Below, in pieces: positions 38,299 through 46,375 of a stretch of DNA of 49,060 nucleotides. Source of the stretch: an uncultured Afifella sp. (GTDB lineage Bacteria > Pseudomonadota > Alphaproteobacteria > Rhizobiales > Afifellaceae); the NCBI GenBank assembly GCA_947259045.1, contig CAMYKZ010000032.1, positions 1-49,060 on the forward strand. Direction: 5' to 3'. Position 1 is the stretch's first letter; every line of letters starts with the position of its first letter. The translations under genes and the position numbers were made by a program. The notes under the pieces were generated by a model. The model was not told the origin of the DNA and made no database searches. It saw only the letters and a program-made list of their open reading frames with translations.

Positions 38299-38823
38299 AT
38301 GAATGTTCATACAATTCGATCTGTATTTTTCCTGGCTCATCGCTTGGGCGTGATGGTGGTTGTCGGCATGATGGCGATTGCTGCAGCCACGTCTGCAACG
38401 CATGCTTTTGCCGGAGACAAACCGTTGAAAAACCCGCTTGTCCTGCGCCTTTCCCAGACCGGTTTCGCCGGCGTGACGGGGACGGAATACACACTGATGC
38501 CAAACGGCGATTATGAAATCCGCACCTTCGTCAATGATCAGTTCGGCGACACGGTTCAGACCGGGCAATTGCAGCCGGAGACGTTGTTTCCGATCAGCCA
38601 GGAATTTACCGCCGCCGATATGAAAGCCCTGCCGTCGCGCACCATAGGCTATGAGGGCGTCAACCCGTCGACGGTGGAGATCACCTACGAAGGCAATACG
38701 GCAGCCGCCATCATGCCGCCTGGATATGCATTCGGCGAAGCCTGTCCGGACAAGTCGAACCAGGCGCTTTGCCGTTTTCTGGAACTGGCGGGCACTGTTC
38801 AAAAGAGTATGGCGCCGCAATAG
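38299..38823 (+). CDS. Secreted protein of unknown function (174 aa)
   Basis: ATG 38299 gives a protein with a long signal region ending around THAFAG (residue 39; several ATGs lie inside it, so the start is uncertain). The mature part is about 135 residues, with two Cys (EACPDKSNQALC) and short beta-strand-like stretches (TEYTLMPNGDYEIRTF, STVEITYEG). No family is recognised. It is transcribed after the choice-of-anchor gene with 98 nt between and before the peroxidase locus. Confidence 0.7.
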   Translation: MNVHTIRSVFFLAHRLGVMVVVGMMAIAAATSATHAFAGDKPLKNPLVLRLSQTGFAGVTGTEYTLMPNGDYEIRTFVNDQFGDTVQTGQLQPETLFPISQEFTAADMKALPSRTIGYEGVNPSTVEITYEGNTAAAIMPPGYAFGEACPDKSNQALCRFLELAGTVQKSMAPQ

Positions 38824-38927
38824 CGCAAACCGGCAAGGCCCCATTTCCGGGATTCACGCTCGAATCACGATACTTCCGCTACGGTACCGGCGACGCAATG
38901 AGGTTGCGTTGATGCGGAGGTTTGACT

Positions 38928-40591
38928 GTGGCGCACGGCACCGAATTCACAACCCGGGTTGGCTTTGACGACGTGATGCCGCAACGGCGTGGCCGGGCGG
39001 CAGAATATATCAGCGGCAAACAGCCTCCCAGCGAAGGCGTGTTCGGATGGCGGATTGCCCAGGAAGCCCGCCGGCGCAATATCCCTGAAGCTTCGCTGGC
39101 TCTGGACATCATTCAGCGGCTGGCCCGCAAGATGGCGCTTGACGGCACGATGACCGGCGCAAATACGAGAAACCACGATATCCCGGCCGGTTACACCTAT
39201 TTCGGTCAGCTTGTCGCCCATGACATGATCTTCAACGAGACGTCGTCACTCGATGTTCGGCCCCAGGCTGGCGAACGCGCATGGGCGACGCCGCAACTCG
39301 ATCTTGACTGCCTCTATCGCGGCGGACCGGCCCGCTCTCCTGAGCTCTACCAGATTCCGGAAGACAGCGCCAAAGACCGAACGCGTCTTCGCGTCGGCCT
39401 GACGGCCGGTCAGGGCTACAGCCGTCCCGGCGGCGATGGCCATCCGTCCGGATCCGGCAGACCGGAGCCGTTTGATCTTGCCGCATTTGCGTTCAGGCCG
39501 GAAGCCAGTAACGCAGTCGACGCCCAGGGCATCGGCGATACAACGCCCCTCCGCTGCCCGGCGGAAACCCTCGTCGGCGACCCGCGAAACGACGACAATC
39601 TTGCTGTGTCGCAGATAACAGCACGGCGCGGGCGCTTGTCAGCGAAACATACGGAACCGTCGTCCGTTCAGACTATTTGCACAAGGTGATCGACAGGCGG
39701 GTCTGGCAGGCCTATTCAGATTCCGCCTCCACCCGCGCCGGCGGCCCCTTCGGGCGGCGTATCGCCGGCGGTGAGGAACCTCCGGTTCCGATGGAGTTCT
39801 GGCTCGCCGCAATGCGGTTCGGCCACGCCATGATACAGCCCCTCTATGTCATCAACGATGCCCAGCCCCAACCTGCCGGACTGCGGGCAATGATGGGTTT
39901 CCGCTCGGCTGCCGCGCTCAATCGCGGTGATGTCGCCGGTCGCCCGGTCACCAATGACTGGCTGGTCGATCTGCGCAGATTTTTTCCTGCTTCCGATGAA
40001 CAGGATTTCAATCCAAGCCGCCTGATCCGCCCGGCGATGGCCCTGGCGCTCTACAAGTCCCGCGCCCTGGAACCTGCCGACGACCTCGGCGCCGAGCCGG
40101 TCTTTGAACGTTTCGGCGGACTGCCGTTCCGTGATCTGGCGCGTGGATATCTGCGCGGCATGCCGAACGGCCAGCACATGGCGGAACTTTATGAGACCGC
40201 GCCGCTCACTCGGGAAGAATTGATCGGCGACAACCGTCACGGTCTCGGCGGCATGTACGGATCCGCTACGCCCAACCCGCTGAACGAGGCGCCGATCGAC
40301 GCCGTTACGGCTTTGGCGGAGGATACGCCGCTGCTTTATTATCTTCTGCGCGAGGCGGAGGTTCGCCAGGGCGGCAAGCGCCTTGGCCCGCTTGGTTCGA
40401 AAATTCTGGCGGATATTGTCTTCAGTATATTTGAGCGCAAATCCGCCTCCAATGATCAACTCGGTTTCTGGCAGTCGCTGGTTTTCGGGGCCTCGGGCCC
40501 GCCGGCGACCATGCGCGACCTGGTTGATTTTACCGCCGCGCCGGAAGGCGTAATCCGCTCCGCCCGGCCCGCCTCGCAGGCCAGCGTGTGA
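38928..40591 (+). pseudogene. Animal-type heme peroxidase family gene, broken by deletion and frameshift
   Basis: Two frames together read as one peroxidase. The first (from GTG 38928, GGAGG 7 nt upstream) carries the distal-His region FGQLVAHDM and GDPRNDDNLAVSQ, then at about 39614 runs into unrelated sequence ending 39689. The second frame resumes at about 39617 with ARALVSETYGTVVRSDYLHKV and continues to 40591 with FWLAAMRFGHAMIQP and DIVFSIFERK. Compared with myeloperoxidase from memory, about 30 residues between these blocks are missing, namely the LLxREHN segment holding the proximal heme histidine. The loss is not a multiple of three. It is therefore probably non-functional as a peroxidase, unless the second frame (first ATG 39677) makes a separate product. 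The next gene starts 41 nt later. Confidence 0.78.
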
Positions 40592-40632
40592 GTGCAGGCT
40601 CAACAAGGCCAAACCATGAAAAGGGGAAAGAC

Positions 40633-41043
40633 ATGACTGACCTGTATGAAGACATTGCAACCGATACGATACCTGTCGAGATGACGATGGACGACCGCGA
40701 GGCCGCCGGCCGGCTGATTATCGGCATGGCGCTTGGCGACATTCCTGTTCCGCCGACCAGCGAAGACGCCCTCGCGCTGCTGCAGGAACACGGGATCGAA
40801 CTGGAAAACTTCACCACGTCAGGCAAGGAAATCCGTTTCGTCAGCCGCGACGAAGCGCTTTACATCGTGCTTCCCCCCGCTGACCTGATGCGCAGCCGGA
40901 TCGAGGAATACGGCCAGAGCACGGGTCCGTATCCGCTGCCTGACGAATATCGCGAACAGGTTCTGCAGGACCCCGATGCGCTCAGCGCACTGGAAATGTT
41001 TTATTTCCGGGTCGGCGACTACACGTTCGGCCAATGCCGGTAA
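40633..41043 (+). CDS. 136-aa protein with nitrile-hydratase-like leader (NHLP-like) region; possible modified-peptide precursor
   Basis: ATG 40633 with AAGGGGAAAG upstream. Residues about 20-82 resemble the NHLP leader family: a helical start (REAAGRLIIGMAL), a DALALLQEHGIEL block at 45-57, a strand KEIRFVSRDE, and the hallmark ALYIVLPP at 75-82. NHLP leaders belong to precursor peptides whose C-terminal cores are altered by YcaO-type enzymes, and a YcaO gene lies 2.2 kb away. The 54-residue tail (RSRIEEYGQSTGPYP to GQCR) is acidic, with a single Cys at 135 and few Ser/Thr, so it is not a typical heterocycle-rich core. Alternatives are a non-RiPP NHLP-like protein or a helper of the peroxidase. 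The family call is by eye only. Confidence 0.6.
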   Translation: MTDLYEDIATDTIPVEMTMDDREAAGRLIIGMALGDIPVPPTSEDALALLQEHGIELENFTTSGKEIRFVSRDEALYIVLPPADLMRSRIEEYGQSTGPYPLPDEYREQVLQDPDALSALEMFYFRVGDYTFGQCR

Positions 41044-41063
41044 GCAGCGGCTGAATTGCGGCA

Positions 41064-41090
41064 AAGCGCCGGTCAGCCGGTGCTTATTTA
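41064..41090. terminator. Hairpin between convergent NHLP-like and SARP genes
   Basis: AAGCGCCGG at 41064-41072 pairs with CCGGTGCTT at 41077-41085 (one G-T pair) around TCAG, then ATTTA. It lies in the 44-nt convergent gap and may end transcription from the plus strand, perhaps from both strands. Confidence 0.45.
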
Positions 41091-43175
41091 CCCCTCCAGT
41101 CCATTCGTGGACTCCTCCCGAACTTGTGCGGGGAGGCCTGCTGCCGCAAGACCTTCCCGCATCTTTTTGACCGCATCACCGCTGCGGATCGGGAAGCTGT
41201 GCACAAACCAGTCGACAATCCGCTCCGGTGTCGGTTCGTCGTCAGACGACCAGATCTGACGAATGCTGCTGATGAATTCATCCGCCACCGCTGCAGCCTC
41301 TGCCTGTTCACCGCACAATCCCAGAGCGGCGCATTTCCAGCCCGGTATGTTGGAGATCGAACGGCCGGCTTTGTTCGCAGCAGCGACACAGCCGGAATAA
41401 TCGCCAGCAAGAAACCGGATACCGGCAAGATAGCCCCAATGATATCCAGGGATCACCGGCGTCAGCGACATGGCAGAAGCGGCAAGGTCTTCCGCCAGAT
41501 GCGGATGATCCAGAAATGCCGCAGCCTGGGCGGCGGAAATCAGATTGGTTGGGTTGCTGGGATTGAGCTGGTTACTCTGTTCGATGTGGATTTCCGCCTG
41601 GGAATAACGTGACGCCATCAGGTAACACCAGGCGAGCGTCAGCTGATTGCGCGCGTCCAGCGGATCGAGATCAATCGCGCGCCGCGCCAGCTCTAGCGAT
41701 TCCTGCTGCAGTTTTGCCGTCCGCATCCGGCCCGGCAGAACGATATGGCGGGAATTATAGATATTGGCCAGACCGCTATAGGAGGGTGCGAAGACGGGCC
41801 ATAAATCAATGACCTCGCGCAGGAGCTTTTCCGCCTCGAATTCCGAGATCGGCTGCCAGAAGCTCATCAGATGCTGGGCGCGCAGCCACAATGTATACGG
41901 TTTGAGCGAAAAATCCCGTTTGGCGATCTGCCGGGTCAGGCCATCGGCGGATATATAGATGTCGAGCGTTGCGCCGACCTGCCGGGCAATCATCCGCTGC
42001 TGATCGACCCAGCTTTGCAGCGAAAACGAATAGGTCTCCGACCAAAGCGTGCGGTGAAGCGACGTCTCCGTCAATGAGGTCAGGATGACAATGTCGTCGC
42101 CGTTCTTGGCAAAGTCGGTGGTCAGACGATAATCGGCCGGCTCTTCCGGTTCCGATACCGGATCATGGGATTCAACGATAATCCATTCCCTGAAACGCGT
42201 CAGACAGGAAACAAGCTCGCTGCGAAAACCAGAGGCGACATAATCATCGACCAGACTTGTCTTGCTGCTGGAGAACAGATTGACGCCGATCACCGGAAGC
42301 GGTGATCTGGGTTGTTCTGCCACCGCCGGCTTCCGTTGAGGCTTGCCGGCCTGTTGCGCGGCCCGGTACTCGGTTTCGAATTCGCCGGTCTTGACCCGGG
42401 CGATCAGCAGCAGGGTTTCCTCCGACGGCTCCATATCATAATCGTCCTGCAGCAGATCCCACAGGTCGGCATATTGCCGGATGGCGCCGGCAATGTTGCC
42501 GCGCCGCGCATGCATCTCGATCAGCCAGCGATGCGCTTCTTCATGGGTCGGATCGATGTTCAGCAATGTTTCTGCGGCAATCTGCTTGCGCTCTTCATTG
42601 TTGCATTCGCGCAGAATGCGCTCGATCTCGCCCATGACCTGTTTGCGCCAGTGCTGGCGAAAAACACTCAGCCAGATATCAAACTCGCGGTCGACATCTT
42701 CAAACCCGCCGAGAATATCATCGCTGATCATATGTCCGGAATGGAGCAGTTCGGCGATATTGTCCTGTTTCAGTTCGACCGCCGCCAAATTGATATCGAC
42801 GGCGAAAGCAGAGGCCTGCAGACGGACGTCAGAGCGATCAATATCGAAAACGTCCAGGCCATGGCTTTCACAGACGTCGCGCAATTGTTTCAGGCATTGC
42901 CTCAACGACGCCCGGGCACGGTTCTCGTCGCTGGTACTCCAGAACATATGCGCAAGCCGCTCGCGGCTTTCTGAGAAATTCTGGCTGAGAACAAGATAGG
43001 CCAGAATCGCCTGCGCCTTGCGGCTGTGCAGGGCTATCCGCTGGCCGGCACTATCGGTCAGGTCAAAGCCCCGGCATACGATAATATGCGCTTTTCCTTC
43101 AGTTTGATTGAGCGCTACAACCTGCATTACGCGTGTGTCCCGGTTTTGCCGGCTTCTGCCGGTTCTGTTACTCAA
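41088..43175 (-). CDS. SARP-type transcriptional regulator: BTAD domain plus TPR region
   Basis: About 695 residues. Start choice: TTG 43175 has AGGAGT upstream and is preferred; GTG 43229 (3 nt after the YcaO stop) and ATG 43127 are in frame. Residues about 30-120 form an OmpR-like winged helix of SARP type (SRKAQAILAYLVLSQ, RERLAHMFW, ENRARASLRQCLKQL), followed by a BTAD helical domain (DPTHEEAHRWLIEMHARRGN) to about 270. A middle region resembles the TolB-like sensor of related regulators, and the C-terminal half is TPR-like (ARRAIDLDPLDARNQLTLAWCY). It is presumably an activator of secondary-metabolite-type genes, here the adjacent YcaO locus. It converges with the NHLP-like gene. Confidence 0.85.
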   Translation of the reverse strand: MSNRTGRSRQNRDTRVMQVVALNQTEGKAHIIVCRGFDLTDSAGQRIALHSRKAQAILAYLVLSQNFSESRERLAHMFWSTSDENRARASLRQCLKQLRDVCESHGLDVFDIDRSDVRLQASAFAVDINLAAVELKQDNIAELLHSGHMISDDILGGFEDVDREFDIWLSVFRQHWRKQVMGEIERILRECNNEERKQIAAETLLNIDPTHEEAHRWLIEMHARRGNIAGAIRQYADLWDLLQDDYDMEPSEETLLLIARVKTGEFETEYRAAQQAGKPQRKPAVAEQPRSPLPVIGVNLFSSSKTSLVDDYVASGFRSELVSCLTRFREWIIVESHDPVSEPEEPADYRLTTDFAKNGDDIVILTSLTETSLHRTLWSETYSFSLQSWVDQQRMIARQVGATLDIYISADGLTRQIAKRDFSLKPYTLWLRAQHLMSFWQPISEFEAEKLLREVIDLWPVFAPSYSGLANIYNSRHIVLPGRMRTAKLQQESLELARRAIDLDPLDARNQLTLAWCYLMASRYSQAEIHIEQSNQLNPSNPTNLISAAQAAAFLDHPHLAEDLAASAMSLTPVIPGYHWGYLAGIRFLAGDYSGCVAAANKAGRSISNIPGWKCAALGLCGEQAEAAAVADEFISSIRQIWSSDDEPTPERIVDWFVHSFPIRSGDAVKKMREGLAAAGLPAQVREESTNGLEG

Positions 43176-43232
43176 ATATTCAACTCCTGCTTTATTATTG
43201 TGAACTGGTGAATGCAGAATTGTAAGCACCGG

Positions 43233-44339
43233 TTACATCAAAGGTGTCTGTGCCTCCTGTTCAGGCGTGAGATAATTTCCGGCGCCAAGCGCGCGCTGAA
43301 GGCGCGGCCTGACGGGGCGGGCCGACGAAGGCTGCAGATCCGGCGAAACCATCCGCATGACAGGAATGCCGATATCCGGCTGGGTAAGATCATGCTGCTC
43401 CACGGCAAATCCGCGTTCTTCACATGCGCCCAGAAGCGCTGAAAGTCCGTGACGCCCGAACCTGTCGCCGGCCGGCCAGGACAGAGATCGATAATCGGCG
43501 CATTCCGGCATTTTCATGCCGTCGACAAAACGGCGAACATTCGCATGGCAGTCGTCTGATCCGGAAACGGCATCATGCCGCATCCGCAACTGCGCCAGAT
43601 CAAGCGCAAGTTTCGATTGGATCGCCTCAAGACATGCGCCTCGGACCGCCGGCACAAGTTCGGACCGGGCCGAAAAACCGAAACATGTCGCCAAGCCTTT
43701 TTCGTCGAGAATACAAGCTGCGACGACAATAACAGGAAGATCGGTCTGCAATCTGATCACCGTCATTGACACGCTGTCGGTTATCCCGGAACGGGTCTTC
43801 AAATCGGCAAATTCTGCTGCGGCAAGTTCGCCGGGACCGAGTCGCCCGGCCGGCTGGCCGCCGAACCACCACAGCGCCAGCGCGTCACGTTCGATCAGTT
43901 CCAGCAGTGCCGCCTCGCCGGCGGCATCACGGTCCGGCCCGGCGGCGCAGCCTTCGCTGGCCGGCGCGGAACAGGCGTTCGTATTTCCGGAAAATACCGC
44001 AAGCGTCTCCACCGCTTCGCCGATACATTTGGCAAATGCCCGCGCTGGCGTGAAATCAATACCGTTGACGCCGACCGTCTTGCCAACTGCGGTGACGACG
44101 CGCGCGCCGAATACGCTCAGCCCGGGCGCATCGGGTGATGGCATCTGAAACACCGCATCCAGCCGCGAGGCGGCACGCAGCAAGACGGCAAGATCGCCGG
44201 CATCGCTGTGGCGCTGATGCAGGCCCATTTGCTTCAAAAACGCATCGGCAGCGCCATCGGCCGGACCGCCGATGTCTTCCGATCCGGTCTTATCGAGCCG
44301 GTTGGCACATTGGGCCAGCAGATCCGGCTCGATGATCAT
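43233..44339 (-). CDS. YcaO-family ATP-dependent peptide-backbone-modifying enzyme
   Basis: A 368-residue YcaO-domain protein; ATG 44339 has a near-perfect AGGAGG. YcaO enzymes activate peptide backbone amides with ATP, forming azoline rings, thioamides or amidines. Family acidic ATP/Mg motifs are visible: IGEAVE at residues 106-111, LLELIERDA at 145-153, and EAIQSKLALDLAQ; IPVMRMVSPDLQP matches the usual IPVxRVVxPGLxP. The C-terminus ends TPLM and lacks the PxPxP of azoline-forming cyclodehydratases. No ThiF/E1 partner or TfuA gene is in the window, so the reaction is not predictable; thioamidation or a stand-alone function are possible. It lies immediately upstream of the SARP gene and is likely co-transcribed with it. 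Confidence 0.85.
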   Translation of the reverse strand: MIIEPDLLAQCANRLDKTGSEDIGGPADGAADAFLKQMGLHQRHSDAGDLAVLLRAASRLDAVFQMPSPDAPGLSVFGARVVTAVGKTVGVNGIDFTPARAFAKCIGEAVETLAVFSGNTNACSAPASEGCAAGPDRDAAGEAALLELIERDALALWWFGGQPAGRLGPGELAAAEFADLKTRSGITDSVSMTVIRLQTDLPVIVVAACILDEKGLATCFGFSARSELVPAVRGACLEAIQSKLALDLAQLRMRHDAVSGSDDCHANVRRFVDGMKMPECADYRSLSWPAGDRFGRHGLSALLGACEERGFAVEQHDLTQPDIGIPVMRMVSPDLQPSSARPVRPRLQRALGAGNYLTPEQEAQTPLM

Positions 44340-44724
44340 GTTTGCCTCCTGGTCGCCATAAAGTCCGCCGCTGACAAGACTTTGACGCCGGACTCCAGCG
44401 CTGAAATGACGATATCATAAGTTTATGTTCGCATTATATTGAAATTGCCGCAACGGTAAGTCTCGCTAAACTTGATTTATTCTGCCCGATGACCGATAGG
44501 TGCGACGCGCTGACGGCAAATTATTCACGATGTCCGGGATACACCGCTTACCGTCAGCCATCTGGGCGCAGCTCGTTTTTGTCAACTCGCAAGACGGCCA
44601 TTTGACGGAAAGCATCAGGGGCTTGCAAAAGCGTGGCGTCCGGAATCCGACGTGGCACGAACACTGTCTGATGCCGGGGCAAGTCAAAATCAACGATGCC
44701 GGGCCAAATTGGGCACGCTGGCCG
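44340..44724. other. Gene-free stretch between the YcaO gene and an orphan secreted gene (385 nt)
   Basis: The YcaO promoter should lie here, in the AT-rich patch at about 44405-44480. Short open frames exist on both strands but show no start signal or recognisable protein, so I do not call a gene. A minus-strand frame ending near 44550 looks protein-like for about 50 codons and could be a decayed gene fragment. Confidence 0.5.
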
Positions 44725-45483
44725 TCAAGGAATGTTGATCCCCAACCGAACGATCTCAAGGAACTTGCCATAATCGGCTTCGGTTATCTTCTCAGGCGCC
44801 CAAGACGGCGCGTCTGGCGTGAAATATGTAAGATAAATCGCCAGAAAATCGCGTAAATCGAACTCGGAAACTGAAATATCAACCTCATCTTGCGTTTGAT
44901 AAAATCCGATGCTGAATTTCAACCCTTGCAGTAAACAAGCCGATTTGACCGTTTTGGAGGTACCCTGGTCGATGACAATCAGTGCCTTCTCAACAAGGTT
45001 CTCATCAACTGACAGCGACCTGCCAAACAGGCATTTTTCCGGAAAATGAAAAAGGTCAATTTTATCGACATGGTTCTGAGAAAGTCTGTCATGTATCTCG
45101 GCCATATCATCAACAAAGGAGAATGCGATGTCATCGCCCGTTTTTTGGAAATCCGGCAATATGTGCATTCGCCATCGCCCAAGTCTGACAGTATCAAGCA
45201 GGATGGACACATGACTACAGCCATAACGATCCTCAAGCCGGAATGTTTCCTTGTCGAAGGGCATCATTTCGCAATTGTATGTCAGCCGACGGTTGCGGAG
45301 AAAAAAACCGGAATGTGGTTTGTGGATGCGATAATCGCTCAGTTCGGATGAACTCTGATAACTGATATCGCCACTTCGAAATCCGAAGACGACCTTTTCA
45401 TTAAACTGAGAGTAGGTCTCTGCGGAAATTGCCGCCGGTAGGAAACCAATTACAATGCATGCAAGAATACGAACCCAATTCAT
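44725..45483 (-). CDS. Orphan secreted protein (252 aa), AT-richer than surroundings
   Basis: ATG 45483 begins a 252-residue protein with a clean Sec signal (residues 1-21, FLPAAISAET). The mature protein has no match I recognise; it has cysteines in NCEMMP, YGCSHVS, EKCLFG and SACLL (four, possibly two disulfides) and ends with an acidic C-terminal region. Codon use and base composition are clearly more AT-rich than in the neighbours, suggesting recent acquisition. It stands alone on the minus strand between the YcaO locus and the RNA-repair operon. Unknown function. Confidence 0.7.
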   Translation of the reverse strand: MNWVRILACIVIGFLPAAISAETYSQFNEKVVFGFRSGDISYQSSSELSDYRIHKPHSGFFLRNRRLTYNCEMMPFDKETFRLEDRYGCSHVSILLDTVRLGRWRMHILPDFQKTGDDIAFSFVDDMAEIHDRLSQNHVDKIDLFHFPEKCLFGRSLSVDENLVEKALIVIDQGTSKTVKSACLLQGLKFSIGFYQTQDEVDISVSEFDLRDFLAIYLTYFTPDAPSWAPEKITEADYGKFLEIVRLGINIP

Positions 45484-45571
45484 ACGAAATCTTCATGCTC
45501 CATAGAAACAACATATATAAAATCTGTCAGCTTAAGCAGTAATTTACCGGCATAGGCCTGAAATCACAACC

Positions 45572-46375
45572 ATGACCGCAACAACAGACATCCCCGCCGG
45601 CATGCGCACGGCGATCGACGCAAAGCTTGACGCCATCGTCCGCGACGAAGGTGTGCGCATCCTGTTTGCCATTGAATCCGGCAGCCGGGCCTGGGGCTTT
45701 CCGTCGCCGGATTCCGACTATGACGTGCGTTTTGTCTATGTCCGGCCGCTTGACTGGTACCTTTCAATCGATGATGGCCGCGATGTCATCGAACTGCCGA
45801 TCGAGGGCGATCTCGACATCAATGGCTGGGATCTGAAAAAGGCCCTGCAGCTTTTGCTGAAGCCGAACCCTGTTCTGCTGGAATGGATGCGCTCGCCGAT
45901 TGTCTACCGCGCCGATGGCGCAGCGCTGGCGAGGCTGACGACGCTTGCGGAAAAGGCCGCGCATCTGCGCCCGTCGACCTACCATTATCTGCATCTGGCC
46001 GAGAGCCAGTTCAACCGCATGATCGACGGCCGGGACGCGGTTCCGCTGAAGAAATATTTCTATGTCGTGCGCCCGGCCACGGCGCTGCGGTTCATGCGGC
46101 TGAACCCCGACCTGCCGGTGCCGATGGATCTGGCGGCTTTGATGGCCGGCGCCGATCTGCCTGCGGCGGTCACCAGCCTGATCGACGATCTGCGCGGCCG
46201 CAAGGCGGTGACGCGGGAACTGGGCAGCGGCCCGCGTATCGGCGACATTGATCTCTTCCTGCAGGCCGAAATTGCCGATGCCAAGGACCGGCTCGACACA
46301 TTGCCGATACCGGACGACCGTCTGGTTGCCGAGGCTGACGCGCTGTTCCGCGATCTGGTGAAGGGAGAGACCTGA
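45572..46375 (+). CDS. RlaP-type nucleotidyltransferase (RNA-repair associated, YcgL/DUF2204-like)
   Basis: A 267-residue protein with a minimal nucleotidyltransferase core: GSRAWGF and the metal-binding DSDYDVRFVY at about residues 32-51. The remainder matches the RlaP (RNA-ligase-associated protein) pattern with SIDDGRDVIELPIEGDLDINGWDL, LEWMRSPIVY, and KKYFYVVRPATALRFM. ATG 45572 starts it; its TGA overlaps the Hen1 start by one base (TGATG). RlaP proteins are found beside Pnkp/Hen1 and RNA ligases (known association) and presumably act on RNA 3' or 5' ends. The exact reaction is unestablished. Confidence 0.85.
   Translation: MTATTDIPAGMRTAIDAKLDAIVRDEGVRILFAIESGSRAWGFPSPDSDYDVRFVYVRPLDWYLSIDDGRDVIELPIEGDLDINGWDLKKALQLLLKPNPVLLEWMRSPIVYRADGAALARLTTLAEKAAHLRPSTYHYLHLAESQFNRMIDGRDAVPLKKYFYVVRPATALRFMRLNPDLPVPMDLAALMAGADLPAAVTSLIDDLRGRKAVTRELGSGPRIGDIDLFLQAEIADAKDRLDTLPIPDDRLVAEADALFRDLVKGET

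Noticed and set aside
40633..41043. Possibility that this is a nitrile hydratase subunit
   Set aside because: The metal-binding Cys cluster of nitrile hydratase alpha is absent and the protein is too short; only the leader-like portion resembles the family.
44466..44856. Overlapping open frames of about 100-118 codons on both strands
   Set aside because: Neither has a ribosome site or recognisable protein; treated as non-coding or a decayed fragment.
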